From positions 1 through 6,169 of the forward strand of contig DAOUUM010000189.1 of the NCBI GenBank assembly GCA_030668165.1: DNA of 6,169 nt, read 5' to 3'. Shown one piece after another: positions 1 through 6,160 of this stretch. The translations under genes were made by a program, and so were the position numbers. The notes under the pieces were generated by a model. That model had not been told where the DNA came from. It did not search any database and was given only the letters and a program-made list of their open reading frames with translations. Within the stretch, counting starts at the first letter, position 1; every line of letters starts with the position of its first letter. This DNA is from Candidatus Heimdallarchaeota archaeon. GTDB lineage: Archaea; Asgardarchaeota; Heimdallarchaeia; Heimdallarchaeales; Kariarchaeaceae.

Positions 1-19
1 ATGGATACTATTTATTCTA

Positions 20-1297
20 ATGAGTACAATATACTCAGTTAATGGCTTTTTACTCAATGCCGGGTTCAATAAAGAAGTTAAAAAATTCATGAAGAAGGGC
101 AAGAACCTGAGAGGAATCCAAGGATTCGATGATCTAGTTAGGGCTCTGAAGAGCTCCAGATTACAGTCATATCTGATCACCTTTTCTTCACTATTGTCCT
201 TTTCACTGTTCTATATTGCCACAGCATATCGAGATGACATTTCCTCCACATTAAGTGAACAAATTGGGGCACTTGTACCCACATTTGCTCTTTCGATGGC
301 ATTTGTTGCCATTGCAATAACTTTTTTGGTCTCATATCCTGAGGATCCAAGTCTCACACCAGGAGGACTTATTGGCTTCTATGAACCAGATGCATTCCCA
401 CTGAAATTGGATAATATCCTCTCAGATGTGTTCAACACCTATATGGATCCAGCAACCGCTATGAAATACGATGAATGGAGTGCTTCAGTCAAGAACTATC
501 TTGTCTCAAGTTATGAAAATGATGAAACCGAAACTACCCGTATGGAAAGGGCACGTGAGAAGATATTGCTCCTTGCTTACCTCAGTAATTCAAATTCTGA
601 TGCTTTCACTGGTGATATCGTTAAAAAAGAATTATTGGAGTTATTTGATGACAAGATTGATGACTTCCTAAAAGGGAAGGGGACCGGTCTGACATGGAAA
701 GAGATCGTGAGCATAATCAAAAAGGTTGAAAAATCAGCTCCTGAACCATTCAGATTGGTTGATCGTCTGCTAGTTAATCTTACTGATAACTATGAGAAAT
801 TCATCAAGGAAGATTTGTACTTCACAGTTAGTGCCAAAACGAATCAAACCTCAGTGATTGAGAGTACCGGTATCATTGTGTTCTTCATCAACAAGACAAC
901 ACAAGAGGGTAGGAAACTAAGAGTCTGGTATGAGACAGACCTACTATCGATACATCCCAATAAACAAGATGTTAATATTGAACTTGATATTCTAACTGAT
1001 TCATTTCCACCAATCCAGCCCAAACTGATCGATGAGGGATATGATATCTTAAGTCTTCTTTCATCCCTCCTTCAGGTAGGTGATGCTATTTGGTTCAGAT
1101 TACAACCAACTGGATTTGGTCATCGTGTTGTCTCAATATATGCCGAGGAAGAAGGCTCACAATCAACCATGGGTACGAGTTTTGAAATTCGCTTTGTGAA
1201 GCCAATTTCATGGTATCTAAAATCCTATGGTCCAAAATTAAGTGCTCTTGGTTCACTGGCCATGCCCTTCCTAGGATCTCTATTTGGAATGGGATAA
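20..1297 (+). CDS. Membrane-anchored protein of unknown function, two N-terminal TM helices plus beta-sandwich
   Basis: I do not recognise this 425-residue protein. Residues 1-50 are rich in Lys and Arg and probably cytoplasmic. Two hydrophobic helices follow at about 51-70 and 82-105, joined by a short acidic loop (RDDISSTLSEQ). By the positive-inside rule the remaining 320 residues would return to the cytoplasm. About 130-265 looks helical and charged. About 265-395 alternates in a beta-sandwich manner (TGIIVFFIN, KLRVWYETDLLSI, DVNIELDI, GHRVVSIYAEE, SFEIRFVKP), like an Ig/CARDB-type fold; this is inferred from pattern only. The tail 402-425 is hydrophobic, nearly uncharged and rich in Gly and Leu (LSALGSLAMPFLGSLFGMG), so it may be a third membrane-associated segment. 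The start is uncertain: the six codons before the ATG are open to the window edge and no clear Shine-Dalgarno is visible, so the protein may extend upstream. It lies 61 bases before the ABC permease gene, which does not by itself show a shared role. The ORF is secure; the function is unknown. Confidence 0.85.
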   Translation: MSTIYSVNGFLLNAGFNKEVKKFMKKGKNLRGIQGFDDLVRALKSSRLQSYLITFSSLLSFSLFYIATAYRDDISSTLSEQIGALVPTFALSMAFVAIAITFLVSYPEDPSLTPGGLIGFYEPDAFPLKLDNILSDVFNTYMDPATAMKYDEWSASVKNYLVSSYENDETETTRMERAREKILLLAYLSNSNSDAFTGDIVKKELLELFDDKIDDFLKGKGTGLTWKEIVSIIKKVEKSAPEPFRLVDRLLVNLTDNYEKFIKEDLYFTVSAKTNQTSVIESTGIIVFFINKTTQEGRKLRVWYETDLLSIHPNKQDVNIELDILTDSFPPIQPKLIDEGYDILSLLSSLLQVGDAIWFRLQPTGFGHRVVSIYAEEEGSQSTMGTSFEIRFVKPISWYLKSYGPKLSALGSLAMPFLGSLFGMG

Positions 1298-1326
1298 TTG
1301 TAAACTGAATAATAATCCCTGTCCCA

Positions 1327-1335
1327 ATAAATAAG
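1327..1335 (+). promoter_or_regulatory. Possible archaeal TATA box for the ABC permease gene
   Basis: The stretch AATAAATAA is centred about 28 bases before the TTG start at 1359, the usual TATA-to-start distance for a leaderless archaeal transcript. No Shine-Dalgarno is visible before that TTG, which fits leaderless initiation. The region is AT-rich, so a chance match is quite possible. Confidence 0.35.
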
Positions 1336-1358
1336 AATTAAATCCTAAATGCAGTAGA

Positions 1359-2528
1359 TTGATTAATTTGCATCCAGTAATAACTTTTGCCTATCAAAAT
1401 CTAAAAAAATCCAAAACTATAACTGGATTGGCCATTTTAGCAGTTGTTCTGGGAGTCTTGCTGATAACATCGCTTCTAGTCCTGACTGATTCACTTGTGA
1501 ACTCAGTTGATGATAGTCTGGATCTCGTGTCCGATGTGATTGTGATAAAAGAAAAGAATACTCTGGATCCCACCTTCTCATCCATCAATACATCAGTTAT
1601 TGATATTTTACTTGAAGAGAATAGCACCGGGTCATTGCAGGGATTAATAAGTTCCTATTCTGATCAAATATGGTATCTAGAGAAGAGTGAGACTGGTATC
1701 TATGGTTTTACACAGGTTTTGGGAGTACAACCCTCCAAAGAGATAGAAACAGTGGGTATTCTTAATGCAGATAATTTTATAGAGGGTAGAACTCTGAATG
1801 ATGGAGATTTCAATGCCAGTGTGGTCGGTACCACATTTGCCTATTCAAAGGGAGTAGAAATCGGGGATTATTTGGAAGTTGCCGGAAAAAATATACTGGT
1901 TGTCGGTATTTTTAATACAGGATCATTCATTGATGCATCTATTTTCATGCCCATAGATATGGTCAGAACATTTAGGTTGACCTACACTACAGAAACAATA
2001 TCAACAATTCTCATAAAACCGATTGATAGAGTTGGTGGAGGCCAGATAATTGAGTATATCAATGAAAACCTGAGGGATGAGTTGAATATTGAGGCATCAG
2101 ATTTTGAGGAAATGGCAGAGCAGGGCCGCAAATTCATCGAGATCACGGCTGATTTTGCCCTCAACATCGGTATTATATCCATTATAATCGGATCACTGAG
2201 TGTATTCAATGCTATTCTGATGTCAGTGATGGAACGTAAGAGAGAAATTGCTGTACTAAAAGCTCTTGGATGGACAGATAATGAGGTTGGAATAGAAGTA
2301 CTTATGGAAAGTCTGATAATATCATTTGTTGGAGGAATTATTTGGTTATTGAGTGGTATTGGGGTAGCAATCTATGTGACCGCAACTTCTAATTTTCTGG
2401 ATTTGGACATAGTACCACTCACACTTATCAAATCTTATGGGTTTGCAGTGGTTCTGGGTATATTTGGTGGTCTCTATCCGGCGATCAGAGCAATTCAAAT
2501 CGATCCGATTGTGGATATATCCGGGTGA
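1359..2528 (+). CDS. ABC transporter permease, MacB/FtsX family
   Basis: This 389-residue membrane subunit has the layout of a type VII (MacB/LolCE/FtsX-like) ABC permease. TM1 is at about 20-42, an external MacB-type domain at about 45-262, and three helices at about 263-290, 317-341 and 358-376. Family hallmarks are the coupling motif after TM2 (MERKREIAVLKALGWTDNEV, 291-310) and the C-terminal GGLYPAIRAIQIDPIVDI (370-387). In known systems a permease dimer joins two ATPase subunits, and the ATP cycle drives movement of the external domain rather than conventional transport through a channel. The length is typical for short archaeal members. The external domain carries three N-x-S/T sequons (N77, N88, N152). 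The TTG start places TM1 correctly and has a TATA-like element 28 bases upstream; the TTG at 1368 is an alternative. An in-frame stop at 1332-1334 limits any extension, and the nearby ATG at 1349 is followed by a stop after one codon. The substrate cannot be told from sequence. Confidence 0.93.
   Translation: MINLHPVITFAYQNLKKSKTITGLAILAVVLGVLLITSLLVLTDSLVNSVDDSLDLVSDVIVIKEKNTLDPTFSSINTSVIDILLEENSTGSLQGLISSYSDQIWYLEKSETGIYGFTQVLGVQPSKEIETVGILNADNFIEGRTLNDGDFNASVVGTTFAYSKGVEIGDYLEVAGKNILVVGIFNTGSFIDASIFMPIDMVRTFRLTYTTETISTILIKPIDRVGGGQIIEYINENLRDELNIEASDFEEMAEQGRKFIEITADFALNIGIISIIIGSLSVFNAILMSVMERKREIAVLKALGWTDNEVGIEVLMESLIISFVGGIIWLLSGIGVAIYVTATSNFLDLDIVPLTLIKSYGFAVVLGIFGGLYPAIRAIQIDPIVDISG
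2524..2528 (+). promoter_or_regulatory. Ribosome binding site overlapping the permease stop codon
   Basis: GGTGA matches the anti-Shine-Dalgarno of archaeal 16S rRNA and lies five bases before the ATG at 2534. It contains the permease TGA stop (2526-2528), so translation of permease and ATPase is probably coupled. It favours the ATG at 2534 over the in-frame GTG at 2525, which would sit inside the site. Confidence 0.65.
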
Positions 2529-2533
2529 TTATT

Positions 2534-3205
2534 ATGGCTGAAGATATCATTTCATGTGAAAAAGTCAACCTTGTCTATGGTGAGGGATCCACTACAGTTC
2601 ATGCTTTAATAGATGTTAATTTGGAGATCAAAAAGGGAGCAATAGTATCTATTGTCGGACCCAGTGGATCTGGTAAATCCAGCCTATTACATGTGATTGG
2701 TGCTATGCGGACTCCAACGAGTGGAAAAATAAATATCAATGGTATTGCGATCCAAAATGCCAGCAGAAATGAACTGGCACATATCAGACGGGATAAGATA
2801 GGATTCATCTTTCAAACTTTTGCCCTTCTAGATCATCTGACTGCTGCTGAGAATGTTATGGCTCCAATGATACCAATAAATCCACCAGGATTGCGAAAAG
2901 AGGCAATGGAATTACTGGAACTGGTGGGTCTTGAACATCGAACTCATCACAAACCCTCAGAACTTAGTGGAGGAGAGAAACAAAGGGTGGCAATTGCCAG
3001 GGCCTTAATTAATTCACCAGATATAATAATTGGGGATGAAATTACTGGTAATCTGGATTCCAAGACAGGTGAAGAGATTTTTTCACTTATTAAAAACCTC
3101 AATGAAGAGCGAAAAATCACGTTTTTAATCGTAACTCATGATGAAAGTATTGCCAAATCCTGCGATTATCAAATTGAGATGAAAGATGGAGAATTATTAA
3201 TTTAG
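2534..3205 (+). CDS. ABC transporter ATP-binding protein, MacB/LolD family
   Basis: This 223-residue cytoplasmic nucleotide-binding subunit surely partners the permease encoded immediately upstream. All ABC motifs are present in order: A-loop aromatic Y15, Walker A GPSGSGKSS (42-50, Lys48), Q-loop Gln94 in FIFQTF, signature LSGGEKQ (144-150), Walker B IIIGDE (164-169), D-loop GNLD (172-175) and switch His202 in VTHD. Its length and the overall match (FQTFALLDHLTAAENV, RVAIARAL, TGNLDS) place it in the MacB/LolD/FtsE group, which powers FtsX-type permeases. One oddity is that the usual DEPTGNLD reads DEITGNLD, with Ile170 replacing a nearly invariant Pro; the catalytic Glu169 is kept. I chose the ATG at 2534 because GGTGA precedes it by five bases. 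The GTG at 2525 would add three residues and give a four-base overlap with the permease gene. The protein probably acts as a homodimer on a permease dimer. The substrate is unknown. Confidence 0.95.
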   Translation: MAEDIISCEKVNLVYGEGSTTVHALIDVNLEIKKGAIVSIVGPSGSGKSSLLHVIGAMRTPTSGKININGIAIQNASRNELAHIRRDKIGFIFQTFALLDHLTAAENVMAPMIPINPPGLRKEAMELLELVGLEHRTHHKPSELSGGEKQRVAIARALINSPDIIIGDEITGNLDSKTGEEIFSLIKNLNEERKITFLIVTHDESIAKSCDYQIEMKDGELLI

Positions 3206-3212
3206 AGGCTGT

Positions 3213-3238
3213 AATTTTGCCATAATTATATCAAAATT
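3213..3238 (+). terminator. Small AT-rich inverted repeat after the ABC operon
   Basis: AATTTTG (3213-3219) and CAAAATT (3232-3238) form a perfect 7-base stem around a 12-base spacer that itself contains the palindrome ATAATTAT. It begins seven bases after the ATPase stop codon. It could form a weak terminator hairpin, be a protein-binding site, or be chance in AT-rich DNA. Archaeal terminators usually rely on T-tracts, and only TTTT (3215-3218) is present here. Confidence 0.25.
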
Positions 3239-3277
3239 GTTCATCGTTGTGCTAATTTAATTCAATATGATGTGCTT

Positions 3278-3456
3278 TATACTGAAACAACAATCATTGA
3301 TTCAAAACAAATTGGATAAATAATTCATATACGGGACACACCATTCAGCTATCAACAGTAAAGTTACGAAACTTATTCAATTAAAATTAATATTCCATCA
3401 TTATACGCAAAGGCTTGGAAATGTTAATAATCATATACAAAGGATACCAATTATAC
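3278..3456 (+). promoter_or_regulatory. Intergenic region with five TATAC motifs upstream of the LRR gene
   Basis: The 258-base gap 3206-3463 contains no convincing gene. TATAC occurs at 3278-3282, 3328-3332, 3402-3406, 3434-3438 and 3452-3456. Two copies lie in a near-identical longer context, ATAATTCATATAC (3320-3332) and ATAATCATATAC (3427-3438). Two others share a following AAAGG, TATACGCAAAGG (3402-3413) and TATACAAAGG (3434-3443). These may be tandem TATA boxes or repeated regulator sites. Short inverted repeats AATCA-T-TGATT (3292-3302) and AAGTT-ACGA-AACTT (3361-3374) are also present. Confidence 0.3.
3431..3440 (+). promoter_or_regulatory. Candidate TATA box for the LRR gene
   Basis: TCATATACAA is centred about 28 bases before the GTG at 3464, so transcription would start at or just before that codon. 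This is consistent with a leaderless or very short-leader transcript. Other AT-rich stretches nearby, for example 3380-3394, are alternatives and would suit a start at the ATG at 3421. Confidence 0.35.
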
Positions 3457-3462
3457 TATTTG

Positions 3463-3467
3463 GGTGA
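3463..3467 (+). promoter_or_regulatory. GGTGA motif at the LRR gene start
   Basis: The context GGGTGATT here is identical to that before the ATPase gene. In the ATPase gene an ATG follows five bases after GGTGA; here the same position holds ATA (3473-3475), in frame with the LRR protein. If this acts as a ribosome binding site, the GTG inside it is unlikely to be the start. If the transcript is leaderless, the GTG at 3464 can be. Confidence 0.3.
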
Positions 3468-6160
3468 TTTTTATAAAAAAAATTGAGGAGTGGCACTGGA
3501 AAGGAAATTGGGTTGCACATTCAGCGGATTATTCTGCAATTATAATCAACACGGGAGAAGGTAAACCAGAGGATTTAGTTAAGCGATATGAGTCGATGAT
3601 GGAAAGGTTAAATTATAAAAAGGATAAAGAAAAGAATGAATACATATACAACGAAGAATTCACATATGGAACTGGATCTTTAGATATTCATTCAGGTAAT
3701 ATACTTATATATCACTCTGGAGAACCATGGGCCCCAGCTCATGTCGCTTCAGATTTTTTTGGGAACTTACAAAGAAAGGGAGAGATATTTTACCTTGACA
3801 TGTATAATAATCAAACGATTGACCTACCCGATAATCTTCTGAAATCCTTCGAGGAACACTTTTTTATCAAAGGCATCCTTCCAGATTTTGATGATCATGA
3901 TGATGAACTTTACGCAATTAATTACTCAGTATTTCCAGCAGTAATGAAACATACAGATCAGATATACCGATTATTTGAAATATTCGTAAATTCGACGAAT
4001 GAATTCAAAACTAGACTGTATGTGATGAATTATTTAGTTGAGATTTATCAAGATAAGAAATTTATTGACCATGAAGGTGTCACAATAAATGATTTCATGC
4101 AGCTTCCTAAATCCAATCTACTGAAATCCTTCAAGAACCATCTATGTTTGAATTGTACGGGATTGAAAGAAATCGAATACTTCAGAGAGTTTAAGGAAAC
4201 CAAGATTTATTACAATTACTTTCTTGATCTTAGTGGTTATGGTCTTGAAAGAATTCCAAATAGTAATTTTAGTCATAATATCACAACACTGGATTTATCA
4301 TCAAATAAACTAACAAAATTGAATCAATCAGATTTCTACGGTTTAACTAACTTGACTGTATTAAAATTAAATAATAATAAATTAGAGACTTTAACTGAAG
4401 ATGTATTTGATAATCTGGACAAACTTAGAATTCTGTATCTCAATAATAATGAGATAGTTACATTACCTGAAAAAATATTTAGTAAATTAACTAATTTAGA
4501 GGCTGTATATCTAAATGATAATGTTATCACCAATTTACCAGATGATATTTTCAATCTGAACATAAAATTAGATAAAGTATATCTCAAAGAGAATTTATTG
4601 AAAGGGATACCGATCTCAGCATTTTCATCAAATATTTACACATTGGAAATATCTCAAAACGAGATATCTGATCGATTAATTACTCTTGCCTCTACAAATC
4701 TGAGAAGTTTAAAGTTAATACAGCAAAATGATTTAACTCCATACCTTTTAGATTTTAAAATTCAATATCGTCAGTATGGTTCTAGAGGGACTACACTATT
4801 TTTTAATGGGCAACATCAACTCTTGAAGATCAGGTTGAATAATGATGTGAGATTAAATGCTGATATACTATTTCAATTCGTCTCAATATTCTTTGCATCG
4901 GAAATTGAAATCATTGGAAATGGTAAAATCGAACTAGATGATGATTTGTTTGACAAATTGGCAAGTAACCAAAAATCAGAAAGTATTTATGGTATCTATC
5001 TAATCAAGATTGGAGGTACTCTTGACTCTCTCCTTTCAAAACTAAATAGATTTAAGAATTTGAGGAAACTATTTGTAAGCCATGCCAAAATTGCCCAAAT
5101 TCCTGCTAATATTGAAACTTACGAAAATTTAAATTATTTAACAATAAGATTCTGCAATATAGATAACATCAATTCTTCACTAATTAATTACAGTAAACTA
5201 GTTTCACTTGATCTATCCCATAATAATTTATGTAAACTACCCGATGATTTCGTTGAGAATTCGAATCTTGTAAATTTGAATCTATCGTGTAATCAAATCA
5301 ATCGATTTCCTAATTTTATTTTTAATTTGCATAGATTACAATCACTAATACTATCAAACAACAAAATTAAAGAAATACCTAAAGATATAGCTAAATTAAC
5401 CTCCTTACTCAACTTGAGATCTAATAATAACCAGATCGAGAAAATACCCGTAGAATCTGAAAAACTCTTTTCATTACAATATCTGGATCTAAGTTATAAT
5501 GAAATTGAGGAAATTGATTCCATCGCTAACTTATACAAACTAAAGAAACTAAATTTGATCAAAAATAAAATTACAAAATTACCAGTTTTCGGTATGACAA
5601 ATGATGATATTAAATGGATTTTATTCGATGAAAATCCATCTATTGGTAATTATCCACGGAATTATCTGAAAATTAGTAAACAGACTACTTCAATCGGAAG
5701 GAGAATACCTGGACCTATTCAACATTTAATTTATTGCAGTAAATTACTAAACATGGTCAATTACTTTAATAATAAGAGAGTATTTGTATCAATAGTTAAA
5801 TCTGAATATATCACGATTGACCATATTCTTATAGAATTTAAGGAAGATTATCAGTTATCTCACGAAGAGCTGAATTCCTTACTTTCAGGATCAGAGATCA
5901 ATGTAGTTGAGATTACAGGTAAGGGATTAAAATCATTAGATCGTGATTTATTAGAGAATCTTGATAGCCAATTCAAGGTGTTAATTATTCGTGATACACT
6001 TATTGAAAAAATTCCTTATGAATTCATGTATTATAGCCCCCTAAGCAGATTAGAATTAACAAGTAACAAGATTTCAAAAGAGCATTATGATGAATTGCAA
6101 TTGAATATGAAAATAACTAGAGAAGGTGGATCACAGGTATTTATTGACTTTTCTGAGTAA
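3464..6160 (+). CDS. Large leucine-rich repeat protein with two LRR arrays of different period
   Basis: This 898-residue protein has no signal peptide or membrane helix and is probably a cytoplasmic interaction scaffold. Residues 1-250 form an N-terminal region I cannot assign: a Trp-rich start (EEWHWKGNW), a mixed beta part to about 115, then mainly helices. Residues 251-412 are LRRs, mostly with a 24-residue period. Residues 430-530 are a non-LRR island. Residues 533-725 are LRRs, mostly with a 23-residue period (LPxxI type). Residues 785-870 resemble the island followed by one last LRR-like turn. No kinase, Roc GTPase, TIR or nuclease motif is seen, so binding rather than catalysis is inferred; the partner is unknown. 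G+C in sampled stretches is lower than in the upstream genes. GTG is the only standard start codon near the 5' end of this frame, and the first internal Met is residue 45. Other possibilities are the in-frame ATA at 3473, or the ATG at 3421 if the A8 run is really A7. A GTG start is uncertain; the reading frame is secure. Confidence 0.88.
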   Translation: MIFIKKIEEWHWKGNWVAHSADYSAIIINTGEGKPEDLVKRYESMMERLNYKKDKEKNEYIYNEEFTYGTGSLDIHSGNILIYHSGEPWAPAHVASDFFGNLQRKGEIFYLDMYNNQTIDLPDNLLKSFEEHFFIKGILPDFDDHDDELYAINYSVFPAVMKHTDQIYRLFEIFVNSTNEFKTRLYVMNYLVEIYQDKKFIDHEGVTINDFMQLPKSNLLKSFKNHLCLNCTGLKEIEYFREFKETKIYYNYFLDLSGYGLERIPNSNFSHNITTLDLSSNKLTKLNQSDFYGLTNLTVLKLNNNKLETLTEDVFDNLDKLRILYLNNNEIVTLPEKIFSKLTNLEAVYLNDNVITNLPDDIFNLNIKLDKVYLKENLLKGIPISAFSSNIYTLEISQNEISDRLITLASTNLRSLKLIQQNDLTPYLLDFKIQYRQYGSRGTTLFFNGQHQLLKIRLNNDVRLNADILFQFVSIFFASEIEIIGNGKIELDDDLFDKLASNQKSESIYGIYLIKIGGTLDSLLSKLNRFKNLRKLFVSHAKIAQIPANIETYENLNYLTIRFCNIDNINSSLINYSKLVSLDLSHNNLCKLPDDFVENSNLVNLNLSCNQINRFPNFIFNLHRLQSLILSNNKIKEIPKDIAKLTSLLNLRSNNNQIEKIPVESEKLFSLQYLDLSYNEIEEIDSIANLYKLKKLNLIKNKITKLPVFGMTNDDIKWILFDENPSIGNYPRNYLKISKQTTSIGRRIPGPIQHLIYCSKLLNMVNYFNNKRVFVSIVKSEYITIDHILIEFKEDYQLSHEELNSLLSGSEINVVEITGKGLKSLDRDLLENLDSQFKVLIIRDTLIEKIPYEFMYYSPLSRLELTSNKISKEHYDELQLNMKITREGGSQVFIDFSE
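4214..4699 (+). repeat. LRR array A (24-residue typical class) within the LRR gene
   Basis: Residues 251-412 of the LRR protein. Unit starts at 273, 297, 321, 345 and 369 are exactly 24 residues (72 bases) apart; a 22-residue unit precedes and another follows. Each unit reads LxxLxLxxNxLxxLxxxxFxxLxx, with the ladder Asn at 281, 305, 329, 353, 377 and 399. Phe recurs at 269, 291, 315, 339, 363 and 387, the phenylalanine spine of the typical LRR class common in eukaryotic receptors. Confidence 0.9.
4820..4960 (+). repeat. Island copy 1 between the two LRR arrays
   Basis: Residues 453-499 interrupt the LRRs. The segment ends in SEIEIIGNGKIELDDDLFDKL, which aligns with a C-terminal segment of the same protein (see 5825-5962). 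The likeness is visible by eye only and needs two or three gap positions. Confidence 0.4.
5060..5638 (+). repeat. LRR array B (23-residue class) within the LRR gene
   Basis: Residues 533-725. Unit starts at 533, 556, 579, 602, 625, 648 and 671 are exactly 23 residues (69 bases) apart, then 693 and 716. The consensus LxxLxLSxNxIxxLPxxIxxLxx resembles the SHOC2/Rsu1-like class. The ladder Asn is at 587, 610, 633, 656, 679, 701 and 724; the first two units have Ala541 and Cys564 instead. The Phe spine of array A is absent. Confidence 0.9.
5825..5962 (+). repeat. Island copy 2 near the C-terminus of the LRR protein
   Basis: Residues 788-833. The stretch from S810 to L833 (SEINVVEITGKG, then LDRDLLENL) matches island copy 1 (SEIEIIGNGKI, then LDDDLFDKL). 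Both copies are followed by a strand pair and an LRR-like turn (KVLIIRDTLIEKIP here). Divergent LRR turns could give the same impression. Confidence 0.4.

Noticed and set aside
1..42. ATG at base 1 as the start of a 13-codon peptide
   Set aside because: Stops at 40-42, has no visible upstream signal and overlaps the 425-residue gene in another frame.
471..671. 66-codon + strand frame inside the first gene
   Set aside because: Shadow frame lying entirely within the 425-residue gene, with no domain pattern and no start signal.
1394..1627. 77-codon - strand frame inside the permease gene
   Set aside because: Antisense shadow of the permease coding sequence; Ser/Arg-rich with no recognisable fold.
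1982..2209. 75-codon - strand frame inside the permease gene
   Set aside because: Antisense shadow of strongly supported permease sequence.
2599..2808. 69-codon - strand frame inside the ATPase gene
   Set aside because: Antisense of the Walker A region; its apparent hydrophobicity mirrors the sense codons.
4336..4587. 83-codon - strand frame inside LRR array A
   Set aside because: Antisense shadow whose repeated pattern comes from the LRR period on the + strand.
4214..5638. Tandem repeats suspected as CRISPR or satellite DNA
   Set aside because: The 72- and 69-base periods are coding LRR units with diverged bases; there are no conserved repeat/spacer units.
3464..6160. Roc-COR GTPase, kinase or TIR/NLR-like defence protein
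   Set aside because: No P-loop, kinase or TIR motifs are visible in the N-terminal region or C-terminus, so a defence or signalling label would rest on the LRRs alone.
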